The notes beneath the pieces are model-generated. The model saw nothing but the letters and a program-made list of their open reading frames with translations, was not told where the DNA came from and did not search any database. The position numbers and the translations under genes were made by a program. Shown here piece after piece: positions 7,806 to 16,429 of a DNA stretch of 16,429 nt (the stretch's first letter is position 1; each line of letters starts with the position of its first letter). Origin of the DNA: Hyphochytrium catenoides (Eukaryota > Sar > Hyphochytriomycetes > Hyphochytriales > Hyphochytriaceae); contig FLMG01001759.1 in NCBI GenBank assembly GCA_900088475.1, positions 1 to 16,429 on the forward strand, written 5' to 3'.

Positions 7806-10800
7806 CTATTGCCGTTCTGCTCTTCTGCTATTGTCTTCCTTCTCGACTAAAGCATCACAGAGAGGAAGCATCCAGTCTAGCTCACCATGGGCCGTCAGAG
7901 CGCTTGCCATTCCTTGCAAAATGTCCCGAAGGTCAGCCATTCTCAAGCCCATCAACATTTCGAACTCCCTGGCTGACTCATCTGGTTGTTGGCTGGTCTC
8001 TTGCTGGCGGTGGCTCCACAATAAGTAATACATTAGTACCGCGATGGCAGCCTCGAGCTGCAGCAGCTGTTGTGCCTTGTTAAGTTTGCCAGGGGGCTCC
8101 AAATAGGGCACCTCCCGGCCATGCTGAACCTTTTGACGGCTCCAATCATCCAGGAGAGAGGCACCAAAACCTCTCTTGCAAGGGTTATTCTCGTTCACGC
8201 CATTAGAGCTTATGCCGTCCTGTTCTTTCGTCTGAAGCTCTGTTTGCGGCTCCAAGCTTTGGCCCTGGTCCTCTAACCTAGCTGTTGAGAATTGTTCTTC
8301 GTGAATCGCCGTAGGCTCTCTCTCTGCGGACTGCTCTGGCTCTGCCTGCTCCTGCGCAAAAAGAACTACTTCGCCTCGTGGCTCTGTTGTAAGCTGAGGT
8401 TCTGCGCAAGCTGCTGTTACAGGTGTTTCCTCTAAGGGCATCTCTTGAGTGAGCACCATCGTCGCACCATTCGCGCCTTGTAGCCCTACTTCCTGTTCAC
8501 CTATCAGCGCTTCCTCTGCGGTAACGTCTCCTCCTCGGATTGCAGTTGACAGCTTGGCCACCTCTCCTGGAAACTTCTCATGAGCCTTGGAAGCATCACT
8601 GACGTCCTGTTGAGCTTTTTCTTCGAATCTCTGCTGAATGCTCGCCTCCACCACCTCAAAGGCGAAGACTCGCGCCAGAGCTTTCATCTGGGCAACTCTC
8701 CGAATCACCATCGCGGCCGTGGCATGTCTAACACTCTCCTCGGCAGCCACTCTAATAGCTTCCAAATGCCCACTCTCAGACTTAATTTGTGGTGCTGACA
8801 CAAGCTGCAACTCTGCTGGTTGCCTTATCTCTTCTATGGACAGAGAACTTTCCAAGGCTTTAGGAAGCTGACCGACACTCTCTTGCTCACCATGGTCTGG
8901 CGTTAAGGGCTGGGTAGTCAGTCCCTTCTCTCGGCTCTGCGCCCGTAAGTTTCGCAGGGCAGAGGCGTAGAGCTTGGTTGGGCCATATATTGGCAGCGTG
9001 GCGTAAGAAGCCAGGGTATTGGACTGAGTCACGTAGAAAGTCTCCGCAGCTGCCAGGTCCGCAAGCAGCTGTGGAGTGTCACATTGCAGGTTGAAGAGCA
9101 GTGAGTCTTTGTTGCTGCTTTGTAGAGCATTCAGGCAGTGATGAAGAAGACCTGCGAGTAACGTTTCCAGACGGTAGAGGGCCGTAAGATACATAAGGTA
9201 AAGGGCACTTATAGAAGACAGTGGGAGGTTTAAGACAATGAGAGGGAAGGAAGAAGAGCAGATATCACCCTACGGCCTGCTGACGAAAGTGAAAGAGAGA
9301 CAATGGCAGAGAGACAGGCGGGTACTCCGATTGAGATGTTAGCAAAAGAAAAAAGAGCAGTGGATCGGCCGTTCTATACGAAGAGAGCGGGGAAAAGGCT
9401 TGGAGAAGAGACGGACGTACGAATGGCGTCGATATTCCTTCCAGAAAGCTCCTGGCATACTGTGGAGCATCGATAGGCAGCGAGCAACTGATCTCCCGCC
9501 AGGTTAAGCTCTAACAGTCTCCGAAGATCACCTATAAGCGTCGGAGGCAGACAAGATGGCGAAGATGTAAGAAAGAGATCCAAATAGCGCCGGAGAGCTT
9601 CGTCATGTTCCCCCCGCAACTGCGAAAGCAGCCCAGAGTTCAGCGCCATCCACTTGCTTGTGAAGGATCTGATCTTGGGCTGGAGCTCGGTCAAGGTCTG
9701 CTCCAGCTGTGGCGGGCGGAAGCAGGGAAAGAGAAGTGACAGGACAAGAGATAGGGAGAAAGGTTACACGACATAGAGATAAGAAAGAGGGACACGAAAG
9801 AGACCATAGACGGAAGGCAAGATGAAGGTTGGACAACAGACACAAGAAATGCGAGCATTAAGGCGTGCCAAGAAGAAACCCCAGGTTAAGGACGAAGGAC
9901 CAACAAAGAAATGAAAGGAGTAGAGAAAAGTGGAAAGGGTCTTTCCCTCCATGACGGAGCAGCTCTTTGACCTTTTCAAGCTCTTGCTTTCTTCTCTCCA
10001 AAGGAGATATTTCTACCGCAGATAGCGGGGCTAAAGCGCCGTCTTCTCCCTTCAGCTCTTTGCCCTGCATAGTGGTAAGATGCAAGGGCAAGGGCGCAGC
10101 CATTCTCTTCCTTGGGCTCTGAGAGAAGAAGTCTCTAATCGTGTTGAGCAGCTGTCTGACAGGAGAGGGAGGCGGGGAAGGCGTGGGAACGGATGGCTCT
10201 TGAGGTGTCTTTGTTTCCTCTGGAACAGATTTCTCAGCGCCATTATCTTTATTGGCAATGGTGCGCTTGGGACTGAGCCTGAAGGCGCTGAACCTGAAGG
10301 GGCTGGAAGCCGGAGAGGGCTTCGCTGGCGACCTTCTTGCTGGGGAACGCTTGGGAGAGAAACGACGAAGGAGGTTGAAAGGGAATCGCAGACTTTCTTC
10401 CCCTTCCTCCTCCTCCGCATCTGGTGCTTGCTCGCCTTCTCCCTCGATGCCCTTCAAATCCAGCGTCAGATCTGCCTTTCCACCCTCTCCACCTCCTCTG
10501 GCTAGTAGCTGGGCGCTAGAGCCCGCTATCGTGCTTATCTTTCTTCTTTGAAGAGAGTAACCGGTCGAGGACGGTTCCACAGGACGGTCGATGAGGGTCT
10601 GGACAATGGCCGCGAGCCCATCGTTTGCCTCCTCCGCTAGCTCTTTGAGAGCGAACGGGATGTGGGCTCCATGCTCAGCTAGTGCACCGCGGATCGCCTC
10701 TGTCGCGACGGACAGGAGGGAGAAAGGGGAGAAGAAAGGGGAAGCATGAGCACCTTAAAGGGACTGAGGAACAAAGCTAACGGGCGATAGAGATCCTTGA

Positions 10801-11072
10801 CGTTTGGATGTCCTTTCAAACAAGAGAGACAAGCAGAGAGACATAGGAGTGGACTCACCAGACAGAGGCCGCAGTGTTTCTCCATCCTTCCTCTGTACGG
10901 CCGCTTGCGCCCGAAGAAACTTGTTAAGCAGCTGCTCACATGCCGCGGACTCGAGAGAGAGAGGACCGAAGAGGCGTTCAACCTCCAGCTGCTCCTCTAC
11001 CACCCGCTGGACCAGCTCTTCCACGGCTCGAGAGAGCTCAGACCAAGTTGGCTGCAAGCCACTAGGCGCCAT
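7806..11072 (-). CDS. Unrecognised protein with a Ser-Pro/basic block and helical regions, four exons
   Basis: Proposed exons, in transcript order: 11072-10859, 10699-9972, 9706-9417 and 9207-7806, giving about 877 residues. Donors are GTGAGT, GTCAAA and GTCCGT. The third junction is the least sure: a donor GTACGT at 9420 with an acceptor at 9152 also keeps frame and removes about 20 residues. Residues 1-110 look helical (SELSRAVEELVQRVVEEQLE). Residues about 182-216 are basic and carry repeated S-P-x-K/R sites (FSPKRSP, RRSPAKPSP, LSPKR), with another at about 264 (QSPRKR). These match the consensus of cyclin-dependent kinases. A heptad-like segment (ERRKQELEKLEQTLTELQ) crosses the exon 2-3 joint. 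Exon 4 holds a long acidic Gln/Glu-rich middle and a short hydrophobic stretch near the end (LEAAIAVLMYYLLW), possibly a buried helix or membrane segment. I recognise no family. A cell-cycle-regulated structural role is conjecture. Confidence 0.7.
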
Positions 11073-11507
11073 CGCCTCAGAGGCTCATGGGTCCCAGGCT
11101 ATCTAGCATGTTAAGCGAGTTGGAGGAAGGGCAATGCTCGAGACAAGAAGAAGAAGCAGATCGGCCCTACAGGGCGAGATGCGAGAGAGAAACTAAAGGA
11201 AGAGAGAGAATGTGCAAATGTGACGCTGGAAGAGAGAGTTGCGGAGGATCTCGTCCTGCTACTGGTGTCTGGACGTGACAGGCGTCAATGGCAGGACGTC
11301 TCTACGGCGTAGGACCTTCTACTTCTTCCATCAGCCACAAGGATGGCCGTCTCTCCTACATTAGACCTGCGGGCGCTTGGAGCGGCCCAAGCGCGATGGA
11401 CGAGGCTTGAGAGGTTGGGAGCTTGGGCCAGTGAGGACGAAGAAGAACAGTGATCATAACCAGGGAGAGAGACGCAAAAGAAGCATGAGGTAGAGGAGCA
11501 GAAGAGA

Positions 11508-11566
<59 letters not shown>

Positions 11567-11620
11567 AGACAGAGAGAGAGAGAGCGCCCAGGCGGATCAC
11601 AAACAGTGTCGTTTCATTTC
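11073..11620. promoter_or_regulatory. Upstream region of the Ser-Pro-rich gene
   Basis: Purine-rich on the plus strand, with the long GA tract at 11500-11584. No gene or clear TATA box is visible. It presumably holds the promoter of the minus-strand gene starting at 11072. Confidence 0.35.
11500..11584 (+). repeat. Long (GA)n tract
   Basis: About 85 bases of nearly pure GA dinucleotides, with a few AAGAGA and ACAGA variants. It lies about 430 bases upstream of the start of the minus-strand gene at 11072. Confidence 0.95.
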
Positions 11621-11843
11621 TTTCACACTAGTTCTAAATTCGGCTTACCCCTAGGATTGGCGGTACATATTTGTGTTAAATTCGGCAGCAGTAGAGGAGC
11701 CATGAGAGCTGAGAGCAGAGAGGTCGAGGACAGCTCCCCAGAGATGAGCCGCTGATCGGGACAACAGCTCGTGATCAAAGTAGAGAGCGGCGAAGAGGCA
11801 GAAGGATGAGGAAGCAAGCAAAGGAACAGAAGTTGAGCTGAAT

Positions 11844-12056
11844 TCAAGATGAGTGGCGTGGCAGCGGGAATGCCTGTGAAGCGATGGCCACTAACGGTGG
11901 GGGCGGATCTGTGAGAAGCAACGTATCGGAAGCCTTGTGGTCCTGAGCGAGGAGGGTAGCGATCGAGGTCAACTCGGAGAAGAAGCCACCTCTGGTGGTG
12001 GTCGAGACCCGACTAGACTCTTGCAGCCAGACACTCATCGTCTTACTAGTTGTCAC
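11844..12056 (-). CDS. Possible small hypothetical protein
   Basis: A 70-codon frame begins at the ATG at 12056 and ends at 11844. Its composition looks coding (SVWLQESSRVSTTTRG, then LTSIATLLAQDHKASDTLL and a PPPP run). A TATA-like sequence (CTATAAATTA on the minus strand, about 12149-12158) lies about 95 bases upstream of the ATG. No family is recognised. The last part may be replaced by splicing to a second exon, since another 74-codon frame continues at 11847-11623. It may instead be 3' UTR of the BRCT gene. Confidence 0.28.
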   Translation of the reverse strand: MTTSKTMSVWLQESSRVSTTTRGGFFSELTSIATLLAQDHKASDTLLLTDPPPPLVAIASQAFPLPRHSS

Positions 12057-12144
12057 TGGATTATGAAGATAGACCGAAGCAAGGACGAATAAAGGGCCCT
12101 AAAGCTAGGCTTTCGATGTATGCCGGCAGACGAGGCAGGACACC

Positions 12145-12165
12145 AATAAATAATTTATAGTTATA
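12145..12165 (-). promoter_or_regulatory. AT-rich, TATA-like block
   Basis: An isolated AT-rich block that reads CTATAAATTATTTATTGG on the minus strand, in otherwise mixed sequence. It could be a TATA element for the small frame at 12056, or part of the 3' processing region of the BRCT gene, which stops at 12227. No canonical AATAAA for that gene is seen on the minus strand. Confidence 0.3.
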
Positions 12166-12226
12166 GCGCTTGTTAGAACGTCCATTGGACTCTCTATCTT
12201 TCATTAAAGCGGCCATCTGCATCACG

Positions 12227-15200
12227 TCAGCTCCACTGCACCTCATATTCTTCACATGGAAGCGCTGTGAAGCTGCTAATCGAGCCAAGAAGCCAGTTTA
12301 AGCTCACCATTGAGGCCTTTGCACGCCGGATCGCCTCTGGGACTGAACGTACCCTCGAGCCCTGAGGTACATCACATACCACCAACAAGACCCGGTCACT
12401 TCCGATCCGATCACTAGATAACATCAGACGGAGAGCAGAATGCTCCGTTAGGTCTAGCATAGGCCCTTATGGTCCGATAGAAAAGAGAACTAGAACGGTC
12501 ATTTGACCAATCCTGTGCAGGGCGAGGCCACAGAGCGAGCTGCTGGGCAAGGGCATCGCTTACCTAGAGGGGAGCCTGAGAGTGTTATGAACGATATTTC
12601 CTCCTCCCAGCAGCACTAGGAACTCCAGGTCCGACCTATGAGTATGTCCAAAGAGAGAGCGTCAGCGAAGAGAGTTAGCACTAAAATGAATGGCTGGTTA
12701 GGGTTTCCAAGAGAGAGATGCAGTCAAGTACTTGTCCACACATGTTGCATACAGCTCTGGGGAAAATTGTGGGTAGAAAGAAGCTCAAGGAGAGCGATGA
12801 AGACTAACACATAGGCAGAAGGGAGAGAGAGAGAGATGGAGAAAGAGAGAGAGAGAGAGAGAGAGACTCTGCATGCTATGACTCGGACTCACTTCTCCGG
12901 TGTGCCTTTTCCAAAGCTTCCATGGAAGAGTATGTCGTACTTCTTGAATAGTTCCGTGCCTCGTGCCTTGGGCTAAGTTTGTGGAAGAAAGAGGCAGAGT
13001 AAGAGACCTCCTCAGAGCTGAGCGTGAGAACAGAGGAGCACGCATAGACAAGATCACATTAAACGCAGTGCCGTGGAGCATACATTAAGAGCTACGCTGC
13101 TCTCCCGCGATAATCTTGCCCGTTGTGGAGCCTGATTGCACCAGCCTTCATGCTTCATATCCCCAGAGACCTCATATTGGGCCTCAGGGACTATCTGCTG
13201 GGCTGTCACACAAGCTGAATAGAAAGGAAGCGGCGCGGCCAAGGACGAGTGAGAGAAGGGACGTAAGGAAGAAAAGCGGCAAAGTATCCCGCGGAAGGTA
13301 TAGAAAGGAAGAGCCAAAGGAGAGGATGATGTCGACGGTGTTAGCACCACGCTCGTCCGGTCGACATACATACCAGCTTACCTGCCGCCCAGTCAAACGA
13401 GAGGACCCAGCGGCCAGCAGTGACCGCTTGCAGGTATTTGAGGGATCGCTTAGAGCTAAATAGTTCTGTTCCTACCCGTTCCGCAGGGACAACCAGGTGG
13501 CTCACGGTAACGTCCCATCTGTCAACCACACTCCAGCCAGAGAACGAGCGGACAAGATCTTCCTGTTGCTCGGTGAGCCCTGATATTAGGATATGGAGAA
13601 CGTACCATAGCGTAAGAAGACTGAGTGGGAGACGACGGGGAGATAAGAGGTTTTGGACGCAGGTCTAATGACTGAACTCATAATGAGCTTCTATATAAGA
13701 GGTAGTTCAGAGCGCGTAGTGTCTTGGCATCACCTGAAACCATGAGACTCAATCTACGGAGACCCTTCGAGGGCGCCTTCCCAGCTGGAGGTGACGTTCT
13801 CTTAATGAGTAAGCTATCCATAGAGCTCTGTCGTGCCTTTGGCCGCGCGCTGGCTTCCTTACTCTGGGAGACCAATGGCTTGCTCTCTGAGAGAGATTTA
13901 GATTGAGGTTTTCTCGCGCTACTTCCGTTCCCTTTTTCTGATGAACGCTCTGCATCCTGTCTCTTAACAGAGCCAGGCGGCGTCCTGAAGGGGTTCGCAG
14001 CTGACTTTGGGGCCTGTTCTGGCAACTGCGCGAGCTTGAGCCTGTCAATATCATCACGGTAGACGTCGTCTGTCCCTTTGGTATAGTCCTCAGGCATATC
14101 CGAGGAGGACATCAAACTCACAGCCACAATTTTTGACTTACGATCGGCTGTGGAGCCAGCCAGATCTGTACGGATAACATACTGAGGATGCACACGCGTC
14201 TCTCGGCCACCTTGCACGATATATTTTACATCCACAAAGCCATCTAGGAGACAATGACAGGGAAGACGCCATCAAACGACAGTCCATTGGACGACGGAGA
14301 GAAGAGAACAAAGAATCCTCATTGCTTACCCTCATGGACTTTGGTCACCACTGCTGCTCCGCCCAACTTGTTCATTCCAGGCCACGTCCGAGGCATGACA
14401 TTCACGTGTGACCCCTTCTTTAGAGGTGCCTGTAAGCTGGTAGGGCTGGGAAGCGCAAGATCAGACTGAATCGTGCGAGACATGAAGGGGCGTTCTGCCT
14501 CGGCGTCGGCGGATCTCTTCGGTCGTCCTCGAGGTTTGGACCCTGACCCTTCAGGGCTAGCTCTGGGCGGTGCATCTCCAGCCACATCTACAACCAAATG
14601 GTACAGTTATGAGCCTCGTGAATGCCCATTAAAAGAGCGCAATGAGAGGTCATAGAGCCATCCAGAGCCGGCTGGACTGTGGAATCTGCGCATTACCTCG
14701 AGCAGGAGTGGGCGCTGCGAATGAAGCAGTCGCAGAGGAGCTTCGGCCATTGTCCCTACGACTCGCCATTGCCCCAGAGACGACGCTTAAGGCTGATTTA
14801 GACACCGCGGGCTCAGGAACATTCCTGTATACTTTTCGATATTCATCGGCCGTACGGACGTCGTAGGCCACGCCCTCTTCTGTATCTGCCAAGACCATGG
14901 TAGTCAGCAACAGATAACAATTGCCACCTCTGGGAGGCGTAATGGACCAAAGATATATAGGACCAGATAGGGAACGAAAGGAGCTCGCCAAAAGAGAGAG
15001 AGAGAGGGAGAGAGAGAGAGAGAGAGAGAGAGACAGAAGAGAGAGAGAGAGACAGAAGAGAGAGAGAGAGAGAAGTCAACAAACGTATATAGGACCACAT
15101 AAGGGCCGAACTGAGCTCCGAGAGAGAGAGAGAGAGAGACGTCAGTACGATAGCAGAGAAGGGCGACAAGCGGGCGATGACCCACCCTGTATCCGTTCTA

Positions 15201-16143
15201 CCCATCCTCGCGTTTCCGAGGGTCCGCTCCAGTTGTTGCCGAGGACGACAAAATCTCCAACTCGAATCTTTGCGTCGTCTACACGGAGGATTTCCAGGCC
15301 TCGTTGTGTCGAATCAGACTCCAGCGCATCAGCCAGTTCTTCTCCATCTGCTTGCGACTGAGGACTAAATAACCTACTGCCAGCGGGAGGTTGATATTCT
15401 TGCTTATTGTCCTCTTCGGGGTTCGCCGTCCCATCCAGTCGAAGTCTCTTTCTTCTTGTCGTCTCAGAATGAGTGGGATCCACCCTCGAGGACTGCTTCA
15501 CCTTGGGCGTCTTCGCATCCTGCAACCGCTTTTGCTGTTGCAGTTCTTCTTCCTCAGTGAGTATGGGATCGGAAGGAACCAGCACTCTGCATTGAAGGAT
15601 GAATAGAAGGCGAAGATCGAGGGGATTCAAACCTTAGAAAGACGGAGGGAGAGATGGAGGAACTAGAGAAGAAAAGAAAAAAGAACGCAAGGGAAGAAGG
15701 AATGGGAGAGTGAGACATGGGAGGAAGAGAGAGAGAGAGACAGAGAGCACATGAGAAAATGAGAGGATATGGCACTAGCGAAAGTGGGAGATATGAGAGG
15801 CTGATGCATCCAAGTGAGTAGGCAGAGGAGAGGCCGTACTGGTAACAAGCGGTGATCTTCTCCATCATCCTGTCGCTGCGCAGCATGCGCCTCTTCGCCG
15901 GATGCTTGCAGATGGGGCATCGCTCTTTTGACAGTGTCAGAGCCTACAAAGATGCAAGCTGTGAGTGGGCGCGAGGAAAAGGAGACATCAAGGGAGAGAG
16001 ACCTGTGTAATGCACTGGCGGCAATATGTGTGGGCGCATGGCAGAGAGTGAGGGTCAGACAGTGGAGATAAGCAGATGGGACACTTGAGTTCTCGGCCAA
16101 AGTCCTCGAGAAGCTTGAGGACCTCCTGCTGGAGGAAGGTCAT
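12227..16143 (-). CDS. BRCA1/BARD1-like RING and tandem-BRCT protein, eleven exons
   Basis: Exons, in transcript order: 16143-16003, 15943-15840, 15586-15186, 14927-14697, 14587-14330, 14243-13741, 13664-13382, 13202-13084, 12972-12893, 12635-12564 and 12413-12227. They join in phase to about 792 residues. A C3HC4 RING spans 21-59 (CPIC, CAHTYC, RQC, CPIC), preceded by a helix as in BRCA1 and BARD1, where it supports dimerisation. Two Tudor/SH3-like segments follow: about 188-250 (VGDFVVL, GWVERI) and 351-403 (HVNVMPRTWPGMNKLGG, then FVDVKYIVQGGRE). A Lys/Ser-rich linker leads to BRCT1 (about 568-660; LISGLTEQQ, RSLKYL, GRWVLSFDW, YEVSGD), a linker with QAPQRAR, and BRCT2 (about 685-790; LFKKYDILFHGSFG, LGGGNIV, VSLNWLLGS). 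The family ubiquitinates chromatin and reads phosphopeptides in DNA repair. Some BRCT2 features (GGG) recall BARD1, so orthology is left open. The exon 6-7 joint is the least certain. Confidence 0.9.
12821..12867 (+). repeat. GA tract in intron 9 of the BRCT gene
   Basis: A GA dinucleotide run on the plus strand, read as CT in the minus-strand transcript, inside the intron 12636-12892. Confidence 0.9.
14951..14988 (+). repeat. Direct repeat unit, copy 1, in intron 3 of the BRCT gene
   Basis: Contains TATATAGGACCAGATAGGG and GGAGCTCGCC, and is followed at once by a GA tract. It matches 15083-15120, 132 bases downstream. Confidence 0.8.
14991..15075 (+). repeat. GA tract between the two direct repeat copies
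   Basis: GA dinucleotide array with interspersed GACAGAAGAG units, in intron 3 (14928-15185) of the BRCT gene. It reads as a CT-rich polypyrimidine run in that transcript. Confidence 0.9.
15083..15120 (+). repeat. Direct repeat unit, copy 2, in intron 3 of the BRCT gene
   Basis: Contains TATATAGGACCACATAAGGG and TGAGCTCCG, followed by a short GA run (15120-15139). Together with copy 1 it forms a two-unit compound minisatellite: a unique segment plus GA, repeated. Confidence 0.8.
15650..15760 (+). repeat. Purine-rich tract in intron 2 of the BRCT gene
   Basis: Almost all A and G on the plus strand, with a GA core around 15724-15742, inside the intron 15587-15839. The reading frame happens to stay open through the 5' part of this intron, but the peptide is low-complexity Ser/Leu/Pro. 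Confidence 0.8.
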
Positions 16144-16429
16144 CCTCCCTTCCACCTCCACCTCTTACGTAGTAGCTGAGGACCTGGCTAACATATTCGC
16201 AGCGCCACAGTCAACAAGAAGACCGTAATAACCTGCTGCGGTTTGATGTTGGTGTGTGTGTGTGTGCGAGAAAGAGACAAGAGAGAGAGAGAGAGGGAGA
16301 GAGAGGAAGGAGAGAGAGAGAGAGAGACGGAGAGACGAGAGGACAGACTGGATTCAAGGGTCGCTGGGATAGAGGAAGTTATGGTAGAGTTAACCTTCCA
16401 GTGAGACTGGAGAAATGAACAGTCTTCGT
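16144..16429 (-). promoter_or_regulatory. Upstream region of the RING-BRCT gene
   Basis: Sequence upstream of the ATG at 16143, up to the window edge. It contains the GT and GA repeats listed separately. No clear TATA element or further gene is visible. Confidence 0.35.
16252..16345 (+). repeat. Compound (GT)n then (GA)n repeat
   Basis: About seven GT units (16252-16265) are followed by a GA-rich array to about 16345, roughly 110-200 bases upstream of the RING-BRCT start codon. Confidence 0.9.

Noticed and set aside
7831-8871. Plus-strand frames across the large minus-strand exon
   Set aside because: They are short frames opposite a single 467-codon open exon with sustained coding composition.
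10080-10551. Plus-strand frames of 99 and 141 codons
   Set aside because: They are shadows of exon 2 of the minus-strand Ser-Pro gene, with no start context, splice sites or recognisable motif.
14843-15361. Overlapping frames encoding Arg-Glu or Ser-Leu repeat peptides
   Set aside because: They are translations of the GA/CT tracts inside an intron of the BRCT gene. The surrounding exons join cleanly around them.
15554-15886. Longer reading of RING exon 2 into Ser/Leu/Pro-rich sequence
   Set aside because: The frame stays open by chance through a CT-rich intron. The donor at 15839 and acceptor at 15587 keep phase and join the RING to charged coding sequence.
1-16429. tRNA, rRNA, CRISPR or bacterial operon features
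   Set aside because: No cloverleaf, conserved rRNA segment or regularly spaced repeat-spacer array was seen, and the spliced gene structure is eukaryotic.

Overview
This is a eukaryotic nuclear window. Coding stretches are broken by many short spliceosomal introns, mostly 59-280 bases with GT..AG ends and often a recognisable branch region such as GCTAAC or GCTAAT. Base composition is near balanced, spacing is compact, and genes use AATAAA-type polyadenylation signals. Long GA/CT simple repeats are scattered through introns and intergenic DNA. The gene content (FYVE-GRAM-VASt, MYND, RING-BRCT) fits a unicellular eukaryote such as an alga or related protist. The lineage cannot be fixed from the sequence. 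All exon models are hand-built from reading frames, splice phase and domain continuity.

Layout. (1) 193-1490, plus strand: a five-exon gene for a protein of about 323 residues ending in a MYND zinc finger. A polyadenylation signal lies at 1826. (2) 1491-3936: about 2.4 kb with no confident gene. It holds two decayed copies of a hydrophobic coding motif, a possible small membrane-protein ORF and an imperfect 64-base inverted repeat. (3) 3937-7769, plus strand: a twelve-exon gene for a protein of about 834 residues with a FYVE finger, a GRAM domain, a VASt (Aster/StART-like) lipid-transfer domain and a C-terminal membrane anchor. (4) 7806-11072, minus strand: a gene for an unrecognised protein of about 877 residues, with a basic block rich in Ser-Pro cyclin-dependent-kinase-like sites and helical segments. 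Its stop codon is 36 bases from the stop of gene 3, so the two transcripts must overlap tail to tail. (5) 11073-12226: intergenic, with a long GA tract, a possible small gene and a TATA-like block. (6) 12227-16143, minus strand: an eleven-exon gene for a BRCA1/BARD1-like protein of about 792 residues, with an N-terminal RING, two Tudor/SH3-like segments and a C-terminal tandem BRCT. (7) 16144-16429: its upstream region, with GT and GA repeats.

The genes do not form a pathway. The two best-supported ones are a predicted PI3P-binding, membrane-anchored sterol or lipid transporter, and a predicted DNA-damage-response ubiquitin ligase with phosphopeptide-reading BRCT domains. The most notable points are the FYVE finger fused to an Aster/LAM-like protein and the RING-Tudor-BRCT layout.
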